This document shows positions 27,321 to 35,694 of a stretch of 64,000 bases of DNA, piece by piece (the first letter of the stretch is position 1; each line of letters begins with the position of its first letter). This DNA is from Cerina litoralis (lineage in GTDB: Bacteria > Bacteroidota > Bacteroidia > Flavobacteriales > Flavobacteriaceae). Location: NCBI GenBank assembly GCA_022008415.1, contig JAIRBC010000023.1, positions 1-64,000 on the forward strand, read 5' to 3'. The notes under the pieces were generated by a model. That model saw only the letters and a program-made list of their open reading frames with translations. It searched no databases and was not told the origin of the DNA. The translations under genes and the position numbers were made by a program.

Positions 27321-27355
27321 ACCTTAAACCTTGAACCCTGAACTTTTACCCCTAA
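27321..27355. repeat. Heptad array in sulfite dehydrogenase/cytochrome spacer
   Basis: Five 7-bp steps with words ACCTTAA, ACCTTGA and ACCCTGA fill 27321-27355, ending 14 bp from the dehydrogenase stop. A weaker inverted counterpart rich in GGTT lies toward the cytochrome gene at about 27286-27303. Confidence 0.6.
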
Positions 27356-27369
27356 TCCGAATAATCTCT

Positions 27370-28590
27370 CTACGATACCTTAACCGCAATTCGGTGGCAC
27401 GCATTGTTGAGATATCCCTTGGGGTTCCATCCGGGCAACACCATGGGCTGGCTTACTCCTTTGGAGTCGGTTGCCTTTGCCCATACCTCATAGTAGCCCT
27501 TTTTGGGAAATGCGACCTCGGCTTTAAAGTGTTGCCAAGCCAATTTATTCACAGGTCTCTCTAGGTGACAAGAATCCCAGGTAGCCCCAAAATCTATGGA
27601 ATAATGAACGTTGGCTACCTCTAGATCTCCGGCCCATGCATGTCCCCTTATTTCCATTTTTTTACCCGTGTTGATTACAGCTCCGGATTTGGGATACGTA
27701 ATCAATGATTTTACAGGCATGGATTCAATGATGCACATGTCCTTTTCGTCAACCTCGGTACCAGGTGCCACGGGCTCGCAGGGCACCTTGTAGGACGTTC
27801 CGGTCATTTTGGCCCCATCGTGTACCTTATCGCGGATACTGATCCGCTTGAGCCATTTACCAGAAACCGAGGCGGGCCAGCCTCCTGCCACCAACCGCAA
27901 TGGATAGCCATGAGCCAAGGGGATTTCTTCCCCGTTCATTTGAAAGGCGATCAACGTTTCATCCTGTAAGGCCTTGGACATCGGTGCTCCCCGGGAAATG
28001 GGTTCCTTGGTAGGGTCACCGCTCAAATGGGTGTCGGCCGCATGATAGCCAATATATACCGCGTTGTCTTTTATACCCGCATCCTCCAACACATCCCGTA
28101 ATCTAACCCCGGTCCAGTTGGCACAATAAACCGCTCCTATGGTCCATTGGTTGCCTTTGGCCGGCGGATTAAATTCACTTCTCCCATTACCTCCACATTC
28201 CAAGGTAAGCTGGTACGTGTAATGCTTAAACTTGGATTTTAGTTGGGCCAAGGAATACGTCTTTTCCTGTTTTACCGACTCCCCATCAATGGTAAGGGTC
28301 CAAGCATCTACATCGATATCTACAGGCATCTTTCCGTTGTTACGTATAAACATACAGGAATTTGGGGTGACCTTGTCATCGAGCAGATATGCCCTTGCTT
28401 CAATGTTCCAAGGTTTGTCGTTCAGAACCACCATATCCTTGTTTATATCGAACAGCTTAAAGGGATCGGGATCCTGCAATGCCAAGGGTGTAATTCCCAA
28501 AGGCATATTCGCCCCAAAGACGATATCGGCCCCAATAACCCCCGCCAAGGAGGACAGGGTGGCCTTTTTTACAAAATTTCTTCTTTCCAT
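27370..28590 (-). CDS. Molybdopterin-dependent sulfite dehydrogenase (SorA/sulfite oxidase family)
   Basis: A 406-residue enzyme of the sulfite oxidase family. A twin-arginine-like signal (MERRNFVKKATLSSLAG) suggests export of the folded cofactor-containing protein. The molybdenum-ligating cysteine is Cys132 in LECGGNGR, and the core includes GAVYCANWTGVRL, HGYPLRLVAGGWP and GKWLKRI. A C-terminal Mo-co dimerisation domain (about 285-405) is present. It oxidises sulfite to sulfate in the periplasm, with the adjacent cytochrome c as likely acceptor. Confidence 0.92.
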   Translation of the reverse strand: MERRNFVKKATLSSLAGVIGADIVFGANMPLGITPLALQDPDPFKLFDINKDMVVLNDKPWNIEARAYLLDDKVTPNSCMFIRNNGKMPVDIDVDAWTLTIDGESVKQEKTYSLAQLKSKFKHYTYQLTLECGGNGRSEFNPPAKGNQWTIGAVYCANWTGVRLRDVLEDAGIKDNAVYIGYHAADTHLSGDPTKEPISRGAPMSKALQDETLIAFQMNGEEIPLAHGYPLRLVAGGWPASVSGKWLKRISIRDKVHDGAKMTGTSYKVPCEPVAPGTEVDEKDMCIIESMPVKSLITYPKSGAVINTGKKMEIRGHAWAGDLEVANVHYSIDFGATWDSCHLERPVNKLAWQHFKAEVAFPKKGYYEVWAKATDSKGVSQPMVLPGWNPKGYLNNACHRIAVKVS

Positions 28591-28615
28591 ATTGATAAGT
28601 GTTAAATGAAAATAT

Positions 28616-29215
28616 CTATAATTTTTGCAAAACGAGAGTCGCCATACACCGAAGGTCGTTCACATGGGTCGTTTTTAATGGTTCCAAAAATTTTAGTTTA
28701 TGCGCTTCCATGGCACCACGCAGTAATTCCTTGGTAAGTAAAAACCGATCAGATCCATCGGGCAAGCCATATCTTCCCCCTCCCCTAGCCACAATCTTAT
28801 CCTGCAAACCCATATCGGAAGCCATACGAATAAAAATGCTGCCGTCGTTTTTCAATACCCTGACCAGTTCGGAAAACATTTTTCTGAAATGCTCGCCATT
28901 ATTGGCAAAATGGAGCACGGCACTACAAATAACATGATCAAACTTATGATCTTCAAAAGGCAAAGCCTGCAGTTGCGCCTGTAAAACTCGAGAATGTAAC
29001 CGAGTGTACGATCGCTTTATTTGTCCGACAACAAACCCATCCCGATCTACCGCCCAAACATCATATCCGTTTCCATAAAACCAATGCAAATTTCTACCAG
29101 AGCCACAACCCGCGTCAAGGATAACCTCGTTTTTGGCATATCGACCTTTAACAATTTGGTCCAAAAGATAAATATCCATTCCCCCAAGCTGCTGACGCAG
29201 GTCCTGAAAATCCAT
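28616..29215 (-). CDS. Class I SAM-dependent methyltransferase
   Basis: A 199-residue methyltransferase of the Methyltransf_11 type. Motif I is VILDAGCGSGRNLHWF near 32-47, followed by AVDRDG (motif II) and FDHVICSAVLHF. The substrate is unknown. It lies 25 bp upstream of the sulfite dehydrogenase gene on the same strand, and 16 bp after the small membrane protein, so these may form one transcript. A functional link to sulfur metabolism is not supported by its sequence. Confidence 0.88.
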   Translation of the reverse strand: MDFQDLRQQLGGMDIYLLDQIVKGRYAKNEVILDAGCGSGRNLHWFYGNGYDVWAVDRDGFVVGQIKRSYTRLHSRVLQAQLQALPFEDHKFDHVICSAVLHFANNGEHFRKMFSELVRVLKNDGSIFIRMASDMGLQDKIVARGGGRYGLPDGSDRFLLTKELLRGAMEAHKLKFLEPLKTTHVNDLRCMATLVLQKL

Positions 29216-29231
29216 TTAATGATAAATGTTG

Positions 29232-29534
29232 TTAATTTTTATTGAGCGCCATGGCACTCTTCTTTCGGTCATTGCTCAGGACATAGGTGTAAAGCCACAT
29301 AAGGGTGAAAGAAGGAATAATATCCAGTCCGGGGACCAACTCCTCTACAAAATTAATTACCCCGGCCACCTGACCGGCCTTGCCGTTGTACAGCCGTGTC
29401 ATCAGCCAACCGGACAATGGGGCCCAGATAATATCGGCAAATTCCCCGATTCCGGGAATCATAAAGGAAACCATGCCCAAGGCGTCGAATATCAACCCCA
29501 GGATCAGGTTTCTGGTTCTTTTATTCTTAACCAT
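29232..29534 (-). CDS. Small membrane protein of unknown function
   Basis: A 100-residue protein with about two membrane segments. It includes the motif MIPGIGEFADIIWAPLSGW, which resembles helix-breaking PGIG elements in DUF4112-like proteins. The start at 29534 (MVKNKRTRN) is preferred because the in-frame extension upstream looks like spacer DNA. It is probably the first gene of a run with the methyltransferase. Function is unknown. Confidence 0.65.
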   Translation of the reverse strand: MVKNKRTRNLILGLIFDALGMVSFMIPGIGEFADIIWAPLSGWLMTRLYNGKAGQVAGVINFVEELVPGLDIIPSFTLMWLYTYVLSNDRKKSAMALNKN

Positions 29535-29610
29535 GATTAAATTTAGGTAATTCAACACAACGGACAAAATTTCAAACTTGAAAAAATTTTGGTGTTGAAT
29601 GTTATCAAGA

Positions 29611-29722
29611 ACCAAGAGACAAGAACCAAGAACTAAGACAGGTTTTAGAACCGCTAATCATAATTTTGAGCAACTTGAACTTGAATTTGGCATTTGAGCT
29701 TGACACTTAAGCTTGTGCTTGG
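29611..29722. repeat. Pair of periodic arrays between folE and the small membrane gene
   Basis: The left array (29611-29638) has exact 7-bp steps with words ACCAAGA and GACAAGA. The right one (about 29667-29722) is a looser array of CTTGA-containing heptads (ATTTGAG, CTTGACA) that runs directly into the folE stop codon at 29723. The two are roughly inverted: CCAAGAGACAAG on the left resembles the reverse complement of the end of the right array. Confidence 0.7.
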
Positions 29723-30322
29723 CTACGAAAGATCGGAACTGATCAATTTTAAAAACTCGTTGCGGGTCTCTATTTTTTCGAACTGTCCCCGAAAGCCCGA
29801 AGTGGTGGTCAACGAGTTCTGTTTCTGTACACCCCGCATCATCATACACATATGGGAGGCTTCGATCACCACCCCCACTCCTTGGGGCTTCAAAGTGCTA
29901 TTGATGCACTCCAAAATATCGTGCGTCAAGCGTTCCTGCACTTGCAAACGACGCGCAAACACATCCACGATCCGTGGAATCTTGCTTAGACCCACTATAT
30001 ATCCGTTGGGAATATAGGCAATATGTGCCTTCCCAAAAAAAGGCAACATGTGATGCTCACATAGTGAATAGATTTCAATATCCTTAATGATGACCATATT
30101 GTCGTAGTTCTCCGCGAACATGGCCCCTTTTAATATTTCCACAGCATCCTGCTTATAGCCCTGGGTTAGGAACATCATTGCTTTTGCCGCCCTTTCAGGG
30201 GTTTTTTGCAATCCGTCCCGGTTTAAATTCTCGCCGATACCGTCAATAATCCCGGAATAGAATTCTTTTACGCCATTGGTTATTTCTATATTGTATTCCT
30301 CTAAATTATGATATGCCGACAT
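29723..30322 (-). CDS. folE: GTP cyclohydrolase I
   Basis: FolE converts GTP to 7,8-dihydroneopterin triphosphate at the start of folate (and pterin) synthesis. The 199-residue product carries the zinc and catalytic motif [24 protein letters not shown], and [13 protein letters not shown] with the second zinc cysteine. I start at the ATG at 30322 ([11 protein letters not shown]); a 30-residue upstream extension has no similarity to the family. It is divergent from the LolD-type gene, with a long spacer between. Confidence 0.96.
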   Translation of the reverse strand: MSAYHNLEEYNIEITNGVKEFYSGIIDGIGENLNRDGLQKTPERAAKAMMFLTQGYKQDAVEILKGAMFAENYDNMVIIKDIEIYSLCEHHMLPFFGKAHIAYIPNGYIVGLSKIPRIVDVFARRLQVQERLTHDILECINSTLKPQGVGVVIEASHMCMMMRGVQKQNSLTTTSGFRGQFEKIETRNEFLKLISSDLS

Positions 30323-30747
30323 AAAATTTGTTTTGCTATTATTCTCGGCTAAGTTAAGGTTTAATAGCTGGTTACAAAATAGAAAATCACCGGAAAATCC
30401 ACTGATTTCCAAACGGGGAGATATTTTGCATCTCGGTCCATTATTTTTCCATAACGCCCATTTTTTCCAATTTTGGCCCCCATGGATCTGTAAATGGCTA
30501 TAAAACCATAATTTTGCAGTGTTATGGGTATTGTTTACTTTCAGCCTCCGAAGTGTTTAGGTCATAGGTTTAGGGTTTGCGGTAAATTGTTCTAGACAAA
30601 ATTTTAATACCATCCAATCTTTACTATATATAATTGCACAAATGATTACCGACTTAAAACCTGTCTTGTCCATTACCCGGAAAACACAGGTGTATCGCGT
30701 AAAGGCTTAAAAACCGAAGAATCAGAAACACCGAACAACGAGCAACC
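30323..30747. other. Divergent spacer folE/lolD with heptad array
   Basis: About 425 bp without a gene. It contains four exact heptads at 30555-30582 (words GTTTAGG, TTTAGGG) and a -7-like TAATTTTG at 30509-30516. A loosely 7-bp-periodic stretch (words AACACCG, AACAACG) runs into the ATG of the ABC ATPase. No RNA gene is recognised. Confidence 0.5.
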
Positions 30748-31410
30748 ATGATAAAGGCAAAAAATATACATAAATATTACGGCGATCTCCACGTACTCAA
30801 AGGTGTGGACCTACACATAAAAAAAGGCGAAATTGTCTCGGTCGTCGGGGCTTCGGGAGCTGGGAAGACCACGTTGTTGCACATCCTTGGTACGTTGGAT
30901 CAAATGTCTAATCCCAAGGACAGTCAATTGACGATCAACGGATCCGATGTTACCAAATTATCGGATAAGGCCTTGGCCAAGTTCAGGAATCAACATATTG
31001 GTTTTATTTTTCAGTTTCACCAATTATTGCCAGAATTTACGGCATTGGAAAACGTTTGTATCCCTGCCTTTATCAAAGGCGTACCAAGAACCGAAGCGGA
31101 AGTTAGGGCGAAGGAGCTGTTGGATTTTTTAGGGCTCGCACCGCGCTATGACCATAAGCCCAACGAACTTTCGGGCGGGGAGCAGCAAAGGGTCGCCGTA
31201 GCCAGGGCGTTGATAAACAATCCGTCGATAATCTTCGCCGATGAACCCAGCGGTAACCTGGATTCCGAAAGTGCGGACAATCTGCACCAACTTTTTTTTA
31301 GCCTGCGGAAGGAATTTGGTCAGACTTTTGTCATTGTAACCCACAACGAAGAGCTCGCCAATATGGCAGACAGAAAACTGACCATGGTAGATGGACTTAT
31401 AAAGCATTGA
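30748..31410 (+). CDS. lolD: LolD-type ABC transporter ATP-binding protein
   Basis: A 220-residue ATPase of the MacB/LolD family. Walker A GASGAGKT is at 34-41, followed by the Q-loop [10 protein letters not shown], the signature [10 protein letters not shown], Walker [13 protein letters not shown] and the H-loop VTHN. LolD drives lipoprotein release from the inner membrane together with LolC/LolE permeases. No permease gene adjoins it here, which is common in Flavobacteriaceae. MacB- or FtsE-like roles cannot be excluded, but the sequence around [14 protein letters not shown] favours LolD. Confidence 0.85.
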   Translation: MIKAKNIHKYYGDLHVLKGVDLHIKKGEIVSVVGASGAGKTTLLHILGTLDQMSNPKDSQLTINGSDVTKLSDKALAKFRNQHIGFIFQFHQLLPEFTALENVCIPAFIKGVPRTEAEVRAKELLDFLGLAPRYDHKPNELSGGEQQRVAVARALINNPSIIFADEPSGNLDSESADNLHQLFFSLRKEFGQTFVIVTHNEELANMADRKLTMVDGLIKH

Positions 31411-31474
31411 CCCTAGATTCATTGTCCACTATCTTTTTGCCTATTGTCCTTCTTCTTTTGTATTTCGTCTTATT

Positions 31475-33430
31475 TTACACCCCTTCCCACTCATTGTTTG
31501 ATCGGTCCACATCGGGTAATTGGTGGTTGGCATCCAAAATTATACGATTTATGGTAGACGTAGTGTTCACGTGAAAGTGAGCCGTTTTCCCAAACTTCCA
31601 GACTTCTACCGGCACTTTAAACTCATGTGTTTTTCCATTGCTTTCTTCCACTCTGACCAGAATCGGCATGACCATTTGTTTGTTGTTATCTACCGTGATC
31701 GTGGCTCCAGCGGTTTTGCCCGATGCGTTGTAAACGACCGTGGTTACCGCTTGATCCAATTGCCAATTATGGTAAAACCAGCCTTGCCAAAACCACGATA
31801 GGTCTTCCCCCGAACCGTTTTCAATGCTTCGAAAAAAATCTTCCGGTCCGGGATGTTTGTAGGCCCAGTTATGAATGTATTGACGAAATGCATAATCAAA
31901 CTTATCGTGTCCCAAAATCACGTCCCGCAACAATACCAATCCGAAGGCCGATTTAAAATAGGACAAGGGATGCACATATTTGTAGTCCATGCCATCCGGG
32001 GGCGTCATCAGGGTGGGGCCATTTTTACAATCTTCGATGACTTTGATTATTTCGTCGGCCGGGTTACCCCCTCCAGGAGCATATTCCCCGTCTCGTTTGG
32101 GCGCAAATTCTCCCTTGTTAAAATCGTTATGTGCATAAATATCGATAAACGTGTTAAACCCTTCATCCATAAAAGGGTAACGCCTTTCATCGGAACCGAC
32201 GATCATAGGAAACCATGTATGACCGATCTCGTGGGATGCCAGCAGTAACATTTCATAAGCATCTACATCCCAGTGGTTAAAGGCCAGGCCGGGAAACTCC
32301 ATTCCACCTACAGGGCCTGCAACACTGGTAGCTGTGGAATAGGGATAAACGAACCATCTGTTTGAAAAATCTTCCACGGAGGCCTTGAGCATCTCGGTAG
32401 ATCGGCCCCAAGCCTTGTTGTCCTTGGTAGAGGCTTCTGGATAAACCGATTGTGCCAACGCCGATTTACCGTTCGGCAAATTTATTTTGGCGGCGTCCCA
32501 AAGATAGCCAGTAGACATGGCCCATGCCACATCCCGTGTATTTTCCATCCTAAAATGCCAAGTTACATTGGCGGTCTTGTTCTTTGTAACCGTTTTCTTC
32601 ACCTCCCTGGCGCCTCTTATCACAACCGTCTTGTCTGATCCCCTGGCCTCCGCCAATCGCTTCAACGTATTGTCGTTCAGTACATCGCTTTCATTTACCA
32701 AAGTCCCGGAACCGACAACCACCTGATCGGCCGGCACAGTTATTTGGTAGTCAATAGTACCATAATCTAAATACATTTCCCCGCCACCGATAAATGGCAA
32801 GGTGTTCCAACCGTGGAAATCATCGTATACACACATTCTGGGATACCAATATGAGAATTCGTAAATTTTTCCGTTTTCCGTATCCATATATCCAGACCGG
32901 TCACCCCCGCCTTGAGCCTGTAAGGTGAATGAATATTCAATGGACAACTGCACCTTCCCCATAGGCTTTACAGGCTCGGACAACCGAATCTGCATTCGGG
33001 TACCATCGACGATATATGGGATGTCCCGCCATTTATTTTCTTTTAAAATGCGTACTTTGGCAATGGAATACCCTTTGGCGTCATCGGGACGCGTATCGGG
33101 ATTTACTAATTGATTTCCCCTGGCCTGGGGTCGGGCCGTGTTTTGATCGAGCTGCAACCACAAGGCCTTAAGATCATCAGGGCTGCTATTGGTATAGGTT
33201 ATAGCGACTTCGCCCGTTAAAAGATATGTGCCTACGTCGAAAGAGGCTTTTACGGTATAGTCGGCTTGGTTTTGCCAATATCCAGAAGCCGGCTTTCCAC
33301 TTGCACTCCGGACATTATCTCCCTTATAATTATAAAAGTTATCGACAAAAATTTTGGTAGGGTCGTATTGTGATTTTGCAGTTGTCACCAAAAAGAACGA
33401 CCCCAGAATTAGGCAATGGTGTAGTTTCAT
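31475..33430 (-). CDS. Secreted M1 family metallopeptidase
   Basis: A 651-residue exported zinc peptidase (signal peptide about 1-20). The zinc site is HEIGH at 400-404 with Glu423, giving the M1 spacing HExxH-x18-E. The exopeptidase motif appears as GGMEFPG at about 375-381. The C-terminal region is a beta-sandwich. It has a paralogue of nearly equal length in this window at 47697, with the same motif neighbourhood (WFPMIVGS-x-ERRYP). It probably degrades peptides in the periplasm or at the surface. Confidence 0.92.
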   Translation of the reverse strand: MKLHHCLILGSFFLVTTAKSQYDPTKIFVDNFYNYKGDNVRSASGKPASGYWQNQADYTVKASFDVGTYLLTGEVAITYTNSSPDDLKALWLQLDQNTARPQARGNQLVNPDTRPDDAKGYSIAKVRILKENKWRDIPYIVDGTRMQIRLSEPVKPMGKVQLSIEYSFTLQAQGGGDRSGYMDTENGKIYEFSYWYPRMCVYDDFHGWNTLPFIGGGEMYLDYGTIDYQITVPADQVVVGSGTLVNESDVLNDNTLKRLAEARGSDKTVVIRGAREVKKTVTKNKTANVTWHFRMENTRDVAWAMSTGYLWDAAKINLPNGKSALAQSVYPEASTKDNKAWGRSTEMLKASVEDFSNRWFVYPYSTATSVAGPVGGMEFPGLAFNHWDVDAYEMLLLASHEIGHTWFPMIVGSDERRYPFMDEGFNTFIDIYAHNDFNKGEFAPKRDGEYAPGGGNPADEIIKVIEDCKNGPTLMTPPDGMDYKYVHPLSYFKSAFGLVLLRDVILGHDKFDYAFRQYIHNWAYKHPGPEDFFRSIENGSGEDLSWFWQGWFYHNWQLDQAVTTVVYNASGKTAGATITVDNNKQMVMPILVRVEESNGKTHEFKVPVEVWKFGKTAHFHVNTTSTINRIILDANHQLPDVDRSNNEWEGV

Positions 33431-33468
33431 TTTTATATTTTGAAAAAGATTATCGAAGTTAAGAATTC

Positions 33469-33531
33469 TTTGGGAAATAGAAGTGGGACATGGGATTTTA
33501 GAAACGAAATTTTGGATTTTGGATTTTGGGA
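33469..33531. repeat. Heptad array in divergent M1/TIGR02757 spacer
   Basis: Nine 7-bp steps run from 33469 to 33531. Units at both ends read TTTGGGA, and units near the right end read TTTGGAT twice, while middle units are diverged (GTGGGAC, ATGGGAT). The array occupies the leader region of the M1 gene, starting about 40 bp from its start codon. Confidence 0.75.
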
Positions 33532-33583
33532 AGTGATAAATTAAAGCTATAGGTTATTTTTAAACAAATCCTTAATTTGGACA

Positions 33584-34348
33584 ATGCAACAAAACGATCT
33601 GAAGGAATTTTTGGATGCCAAGGTAATCCAGTACAACCATCCCCGGTTTTTGGAAAGCGATCCTATACAGATTCCGCATCGGTTTAACAAAAAAGGGGAC
33701 ATTGAGATCAGTGCTTTTTTAACGGCGACCATCGCGTGGGGCAACCGGAAAAGTATCATCAACAACGCCTCAAGGCTGATGGAGTTAATGGATAATTCCC
33801 CCTTCGATTTTGTGAAGAACCACAGGGGTCACGATTTGGAAAAACTGGAATCGTTCGTCCACCGTACTTTTAATGGGCAAGACCTGGGTTATTTCGTTAA
33901 AAGCTTACAAAACATTTATCGGAACCACGGTGGCTTGGAAAATGCTTTTTTACCCACTGGTAGAGCTGAGGACTTACAACCTGCTATTTCGAGGTTTAAA
34001 CGGGTTTTCTTTGAACTCCCCCACCCTCTCAGGACAACCAAGCATATTTCCGATCCTTTAAAGGGATCTGCCGCAAAGCGCATCAATATGTTTTTGCGCT
34101 GGATGGTACGGGACAATACCTCCGGAGTAGATTTTGGCCTTTGGAACAACATTTCCCCGGCCCAGCTTTCCTGTCCACTAGACATACATTCGGGAAACGT
34201 AGCGCGTAAATTAGGACTGCTAAATCGCAAACAAAACGATGCCAAGGCCTTGGCCGAACTAGATACCAACCTTAGAAAATTAGACCCCCAAGACCCTGTA
34301 AAATACGATTTTGCGCTGTTTGGATTGGGAGTTTTCGAGAAGTTCTGA
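33584..34348 (+). CDS. TIGR02757 family protein
   Basis: A 254-residue protein matching the conserved bacterial family TIGR02757, with NHPRFLESDPIQIPHRF at the start, ATIAWGNRKSI, and a C-terminal DIHSGNVARKLGLL that resembles a helix-hairpin-helix region of DNA glycosylases. The molecular function is not established. It is a single-gene unit with its ATG at the conserved N terminus. Confidence 0.85.
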   Translation: MQQNDLKEFLDAKVIQYNHPRFLESDPIQIPHRFNKKGDIEISAFLTATIAWGNRKSIINNASRLMELMDNSPFDFVKNHRGHDLEKLESFVHRTFNGQDLGYFVKSLQNIYRNHGGLENAFLPTGRAEDLQPAISRFKRVFFELPHPLRTTKHISDPLKGSAAKRINMFLRWMVRDNTSGVDFGLWNNISPAQLSCPLDIHSGNVARKLGLLNRKQNDAKALAELDTNLRKLDPQDPVKYDFALFGLGVFEKF

Positions 34349-34768
34349 TTCAGTCCAATCATCGCTGTCCCCAATCTAAAAAAGAATACGATGTAATTTT
34401 GATCGACAAAGGACCAAATCCCAAAGGTTCATGACAAAAATTAAACAAAAAACGCAGTTTAATGGGTCCTTCCCTTATTTTCAAGGGGAGCCAGCCCGAC
34501 GATCATTCCCGTACGAATGGCACGGGCGGACCGGCGGGGTGCCGTCCCGATAACTATCGGGTGAGGAAGGGTCTTTTCTGGAATTCTGGAATTTTACAAA
34601 GCCAAACAAGGCAAGCTAAAAGGATAAATTTACAATTTGCTAAAACGCTACTGACCACTAACGCCATATTCTTTTATCCAATTTTTCCAATCCTACTCCA
34701 GAATTATTTAAATTGCCCAACCTAACGGTAAGTCACTATTAAATCACTCTTTAAACAAAAATGAAAAA
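34349..34768. other. 420-bp spacer with G+C-rich block and palindrome
   Basis: Most of this spacer is AT-rich, but about 34462-34575 is G+C-rich with several small inverted repeats (GGCAC at 34519 with GTGCC at 34539, and the palindrome at 34546-34561). Just after it, one plus-strand frame reads GILEFYKAKQGKLKG then a stop. That could be the tail of a decayed gene or part of a repeat element. I cannot name the family. A three-codon upstream ORF (ATG AAA AAA TGA) overlaps the start of the next gene. Confidence 0.4.
34546..34561. repeat. REP-like palindrome CCCGATA-AC-TATCGGG
   Basis: Two perfect 7-bp arms with a 2-bp centre. It resembles the palindrome at 43914-43935 in having CCCGA/TCGGG arms, which suggests a dispersed small palindromic element. 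Confidence 0.6.
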
Positions 34769-35455
34769 ATGAAAAATTTGAAAATTGCTTACCCTTTATT
34801 GTTTCTATTTCTTATGACACTAACCATTTCCGAAGCCCAAGATTGGCCGAACCTAAATCGCTTCCAAGAAGCCAATTCCCAAGTAAATCCACCCACAAGA
34901 GGGGCAGACCGAGTGGTCTTTATGGGCAACTCCATTACCGAAGGATGGATAAATTTGCGGCCCGATTTCTTTAAGAACAATCCTTACATCAACCGCGGAA
35001 TCAGCGGGCAGACGACGCCTCAGATGCTGATCCGCTTTCGGCAAGATGTCATAGACCTAAAACCCAAAATAGTGGTCATCCTAGCTGGCACCAATGATAT
35101 TGCCGGTAATACCGGGCCATCTACCTTAAAGATGATCGAGGACAATCTGGTCTCCATGGCACAACTGGCCCGAGCCAACGGTATTAAGGTGATACTTTCC
35201 TCCATTCTGCCAGCCTACGATTACCCTTGGAAACCCGGCTTGGAGCCAGCACCGAAAATTGTGGAAGTGAACACCTTTCTAAAGAAATTTGCCAAGAAAA
35301 ACAAAGGTGTTTATTATTTGGATTATTTTTCCGCGATGGCCGATAAACGCGATGGCCTTCCCAAAAAATATTCCAAAGACGGTGTACATCCAACCGAAGA
35401 AGGCTACATGGTCATGGAACCCTTAGTGCAAAAGGCGATTGCCAAGGCGTTGTAA
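34769..35455 (+). CDS. Secreted SGNH/GDSL-type esterase
   Basis: A 228-residue exported hydrolase (signal peptide about 1-23). The four SGNH blocks are visible: block I FMGNSITEGW (serine nucleophile), block II GISGQTTPQM, block III LAGTNDIAGN, and block V DGVHPTEEGY with the catalytic Asp and His. Such enzymes often remove acetyl or other acyl groups from polysaccharides. It heads a run of carbohydrate-related genes, so carbohydrate esterase activity is a reasonable guess. Confidence 0.92.
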   Translation: MKNLKIAYPLLFLFLMTLTISEAQDWPNLNRFQEANSQVNPPTRGADRVVFMGNSITEGWINLRPDFFKNNPYINRGISGQTTPQMLIRFRQDVIDLKPKIVVILAGTNDIAGNTGPSTLKMIEDNLVSMAQLARANGIKVILSSILPAYDYPWKPGLEPAPKIVEVNTFLKKFAKKNKGVYYLDYFSAMADKRDGLPKKYSKDGVHPTEEGYMVMEPLVQKAIAKAL

Positions 35456-35694
35456 ATAAGGATTGGGCTTTGGGATAAAATTTGATAGGTTGTTTTACAA
35501 AATATCAGCTCCATATTGTATTCAATTATTTAGACGTGGTCCTTACGTAAAATTCGTGGATCCGATGATGCGCTTTTCTATTGTAGGCCGTAAAAACAGG
35601 CAAGATATGTTCTGGAATATTAACTAATCCTATCGGATAGTTAGAGTTATTCCATAATTTGATATATATATTAACACATACCCTAATTTCACAC

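Noticed and set aside
30748-31410. Part of a three-component MacAB or FtsEX system
   Set aside because: No permease or fusion-protein gene adjoins the ATPase, so only a LolD-type assignment is made.
34462-34725. An 87-codon frame covering the G+C-rich block
   Set aside because: It starts inside the repeat-like block, has a biased composition, and another frame over the same bases reads as well; I treat it as spacer or scar.
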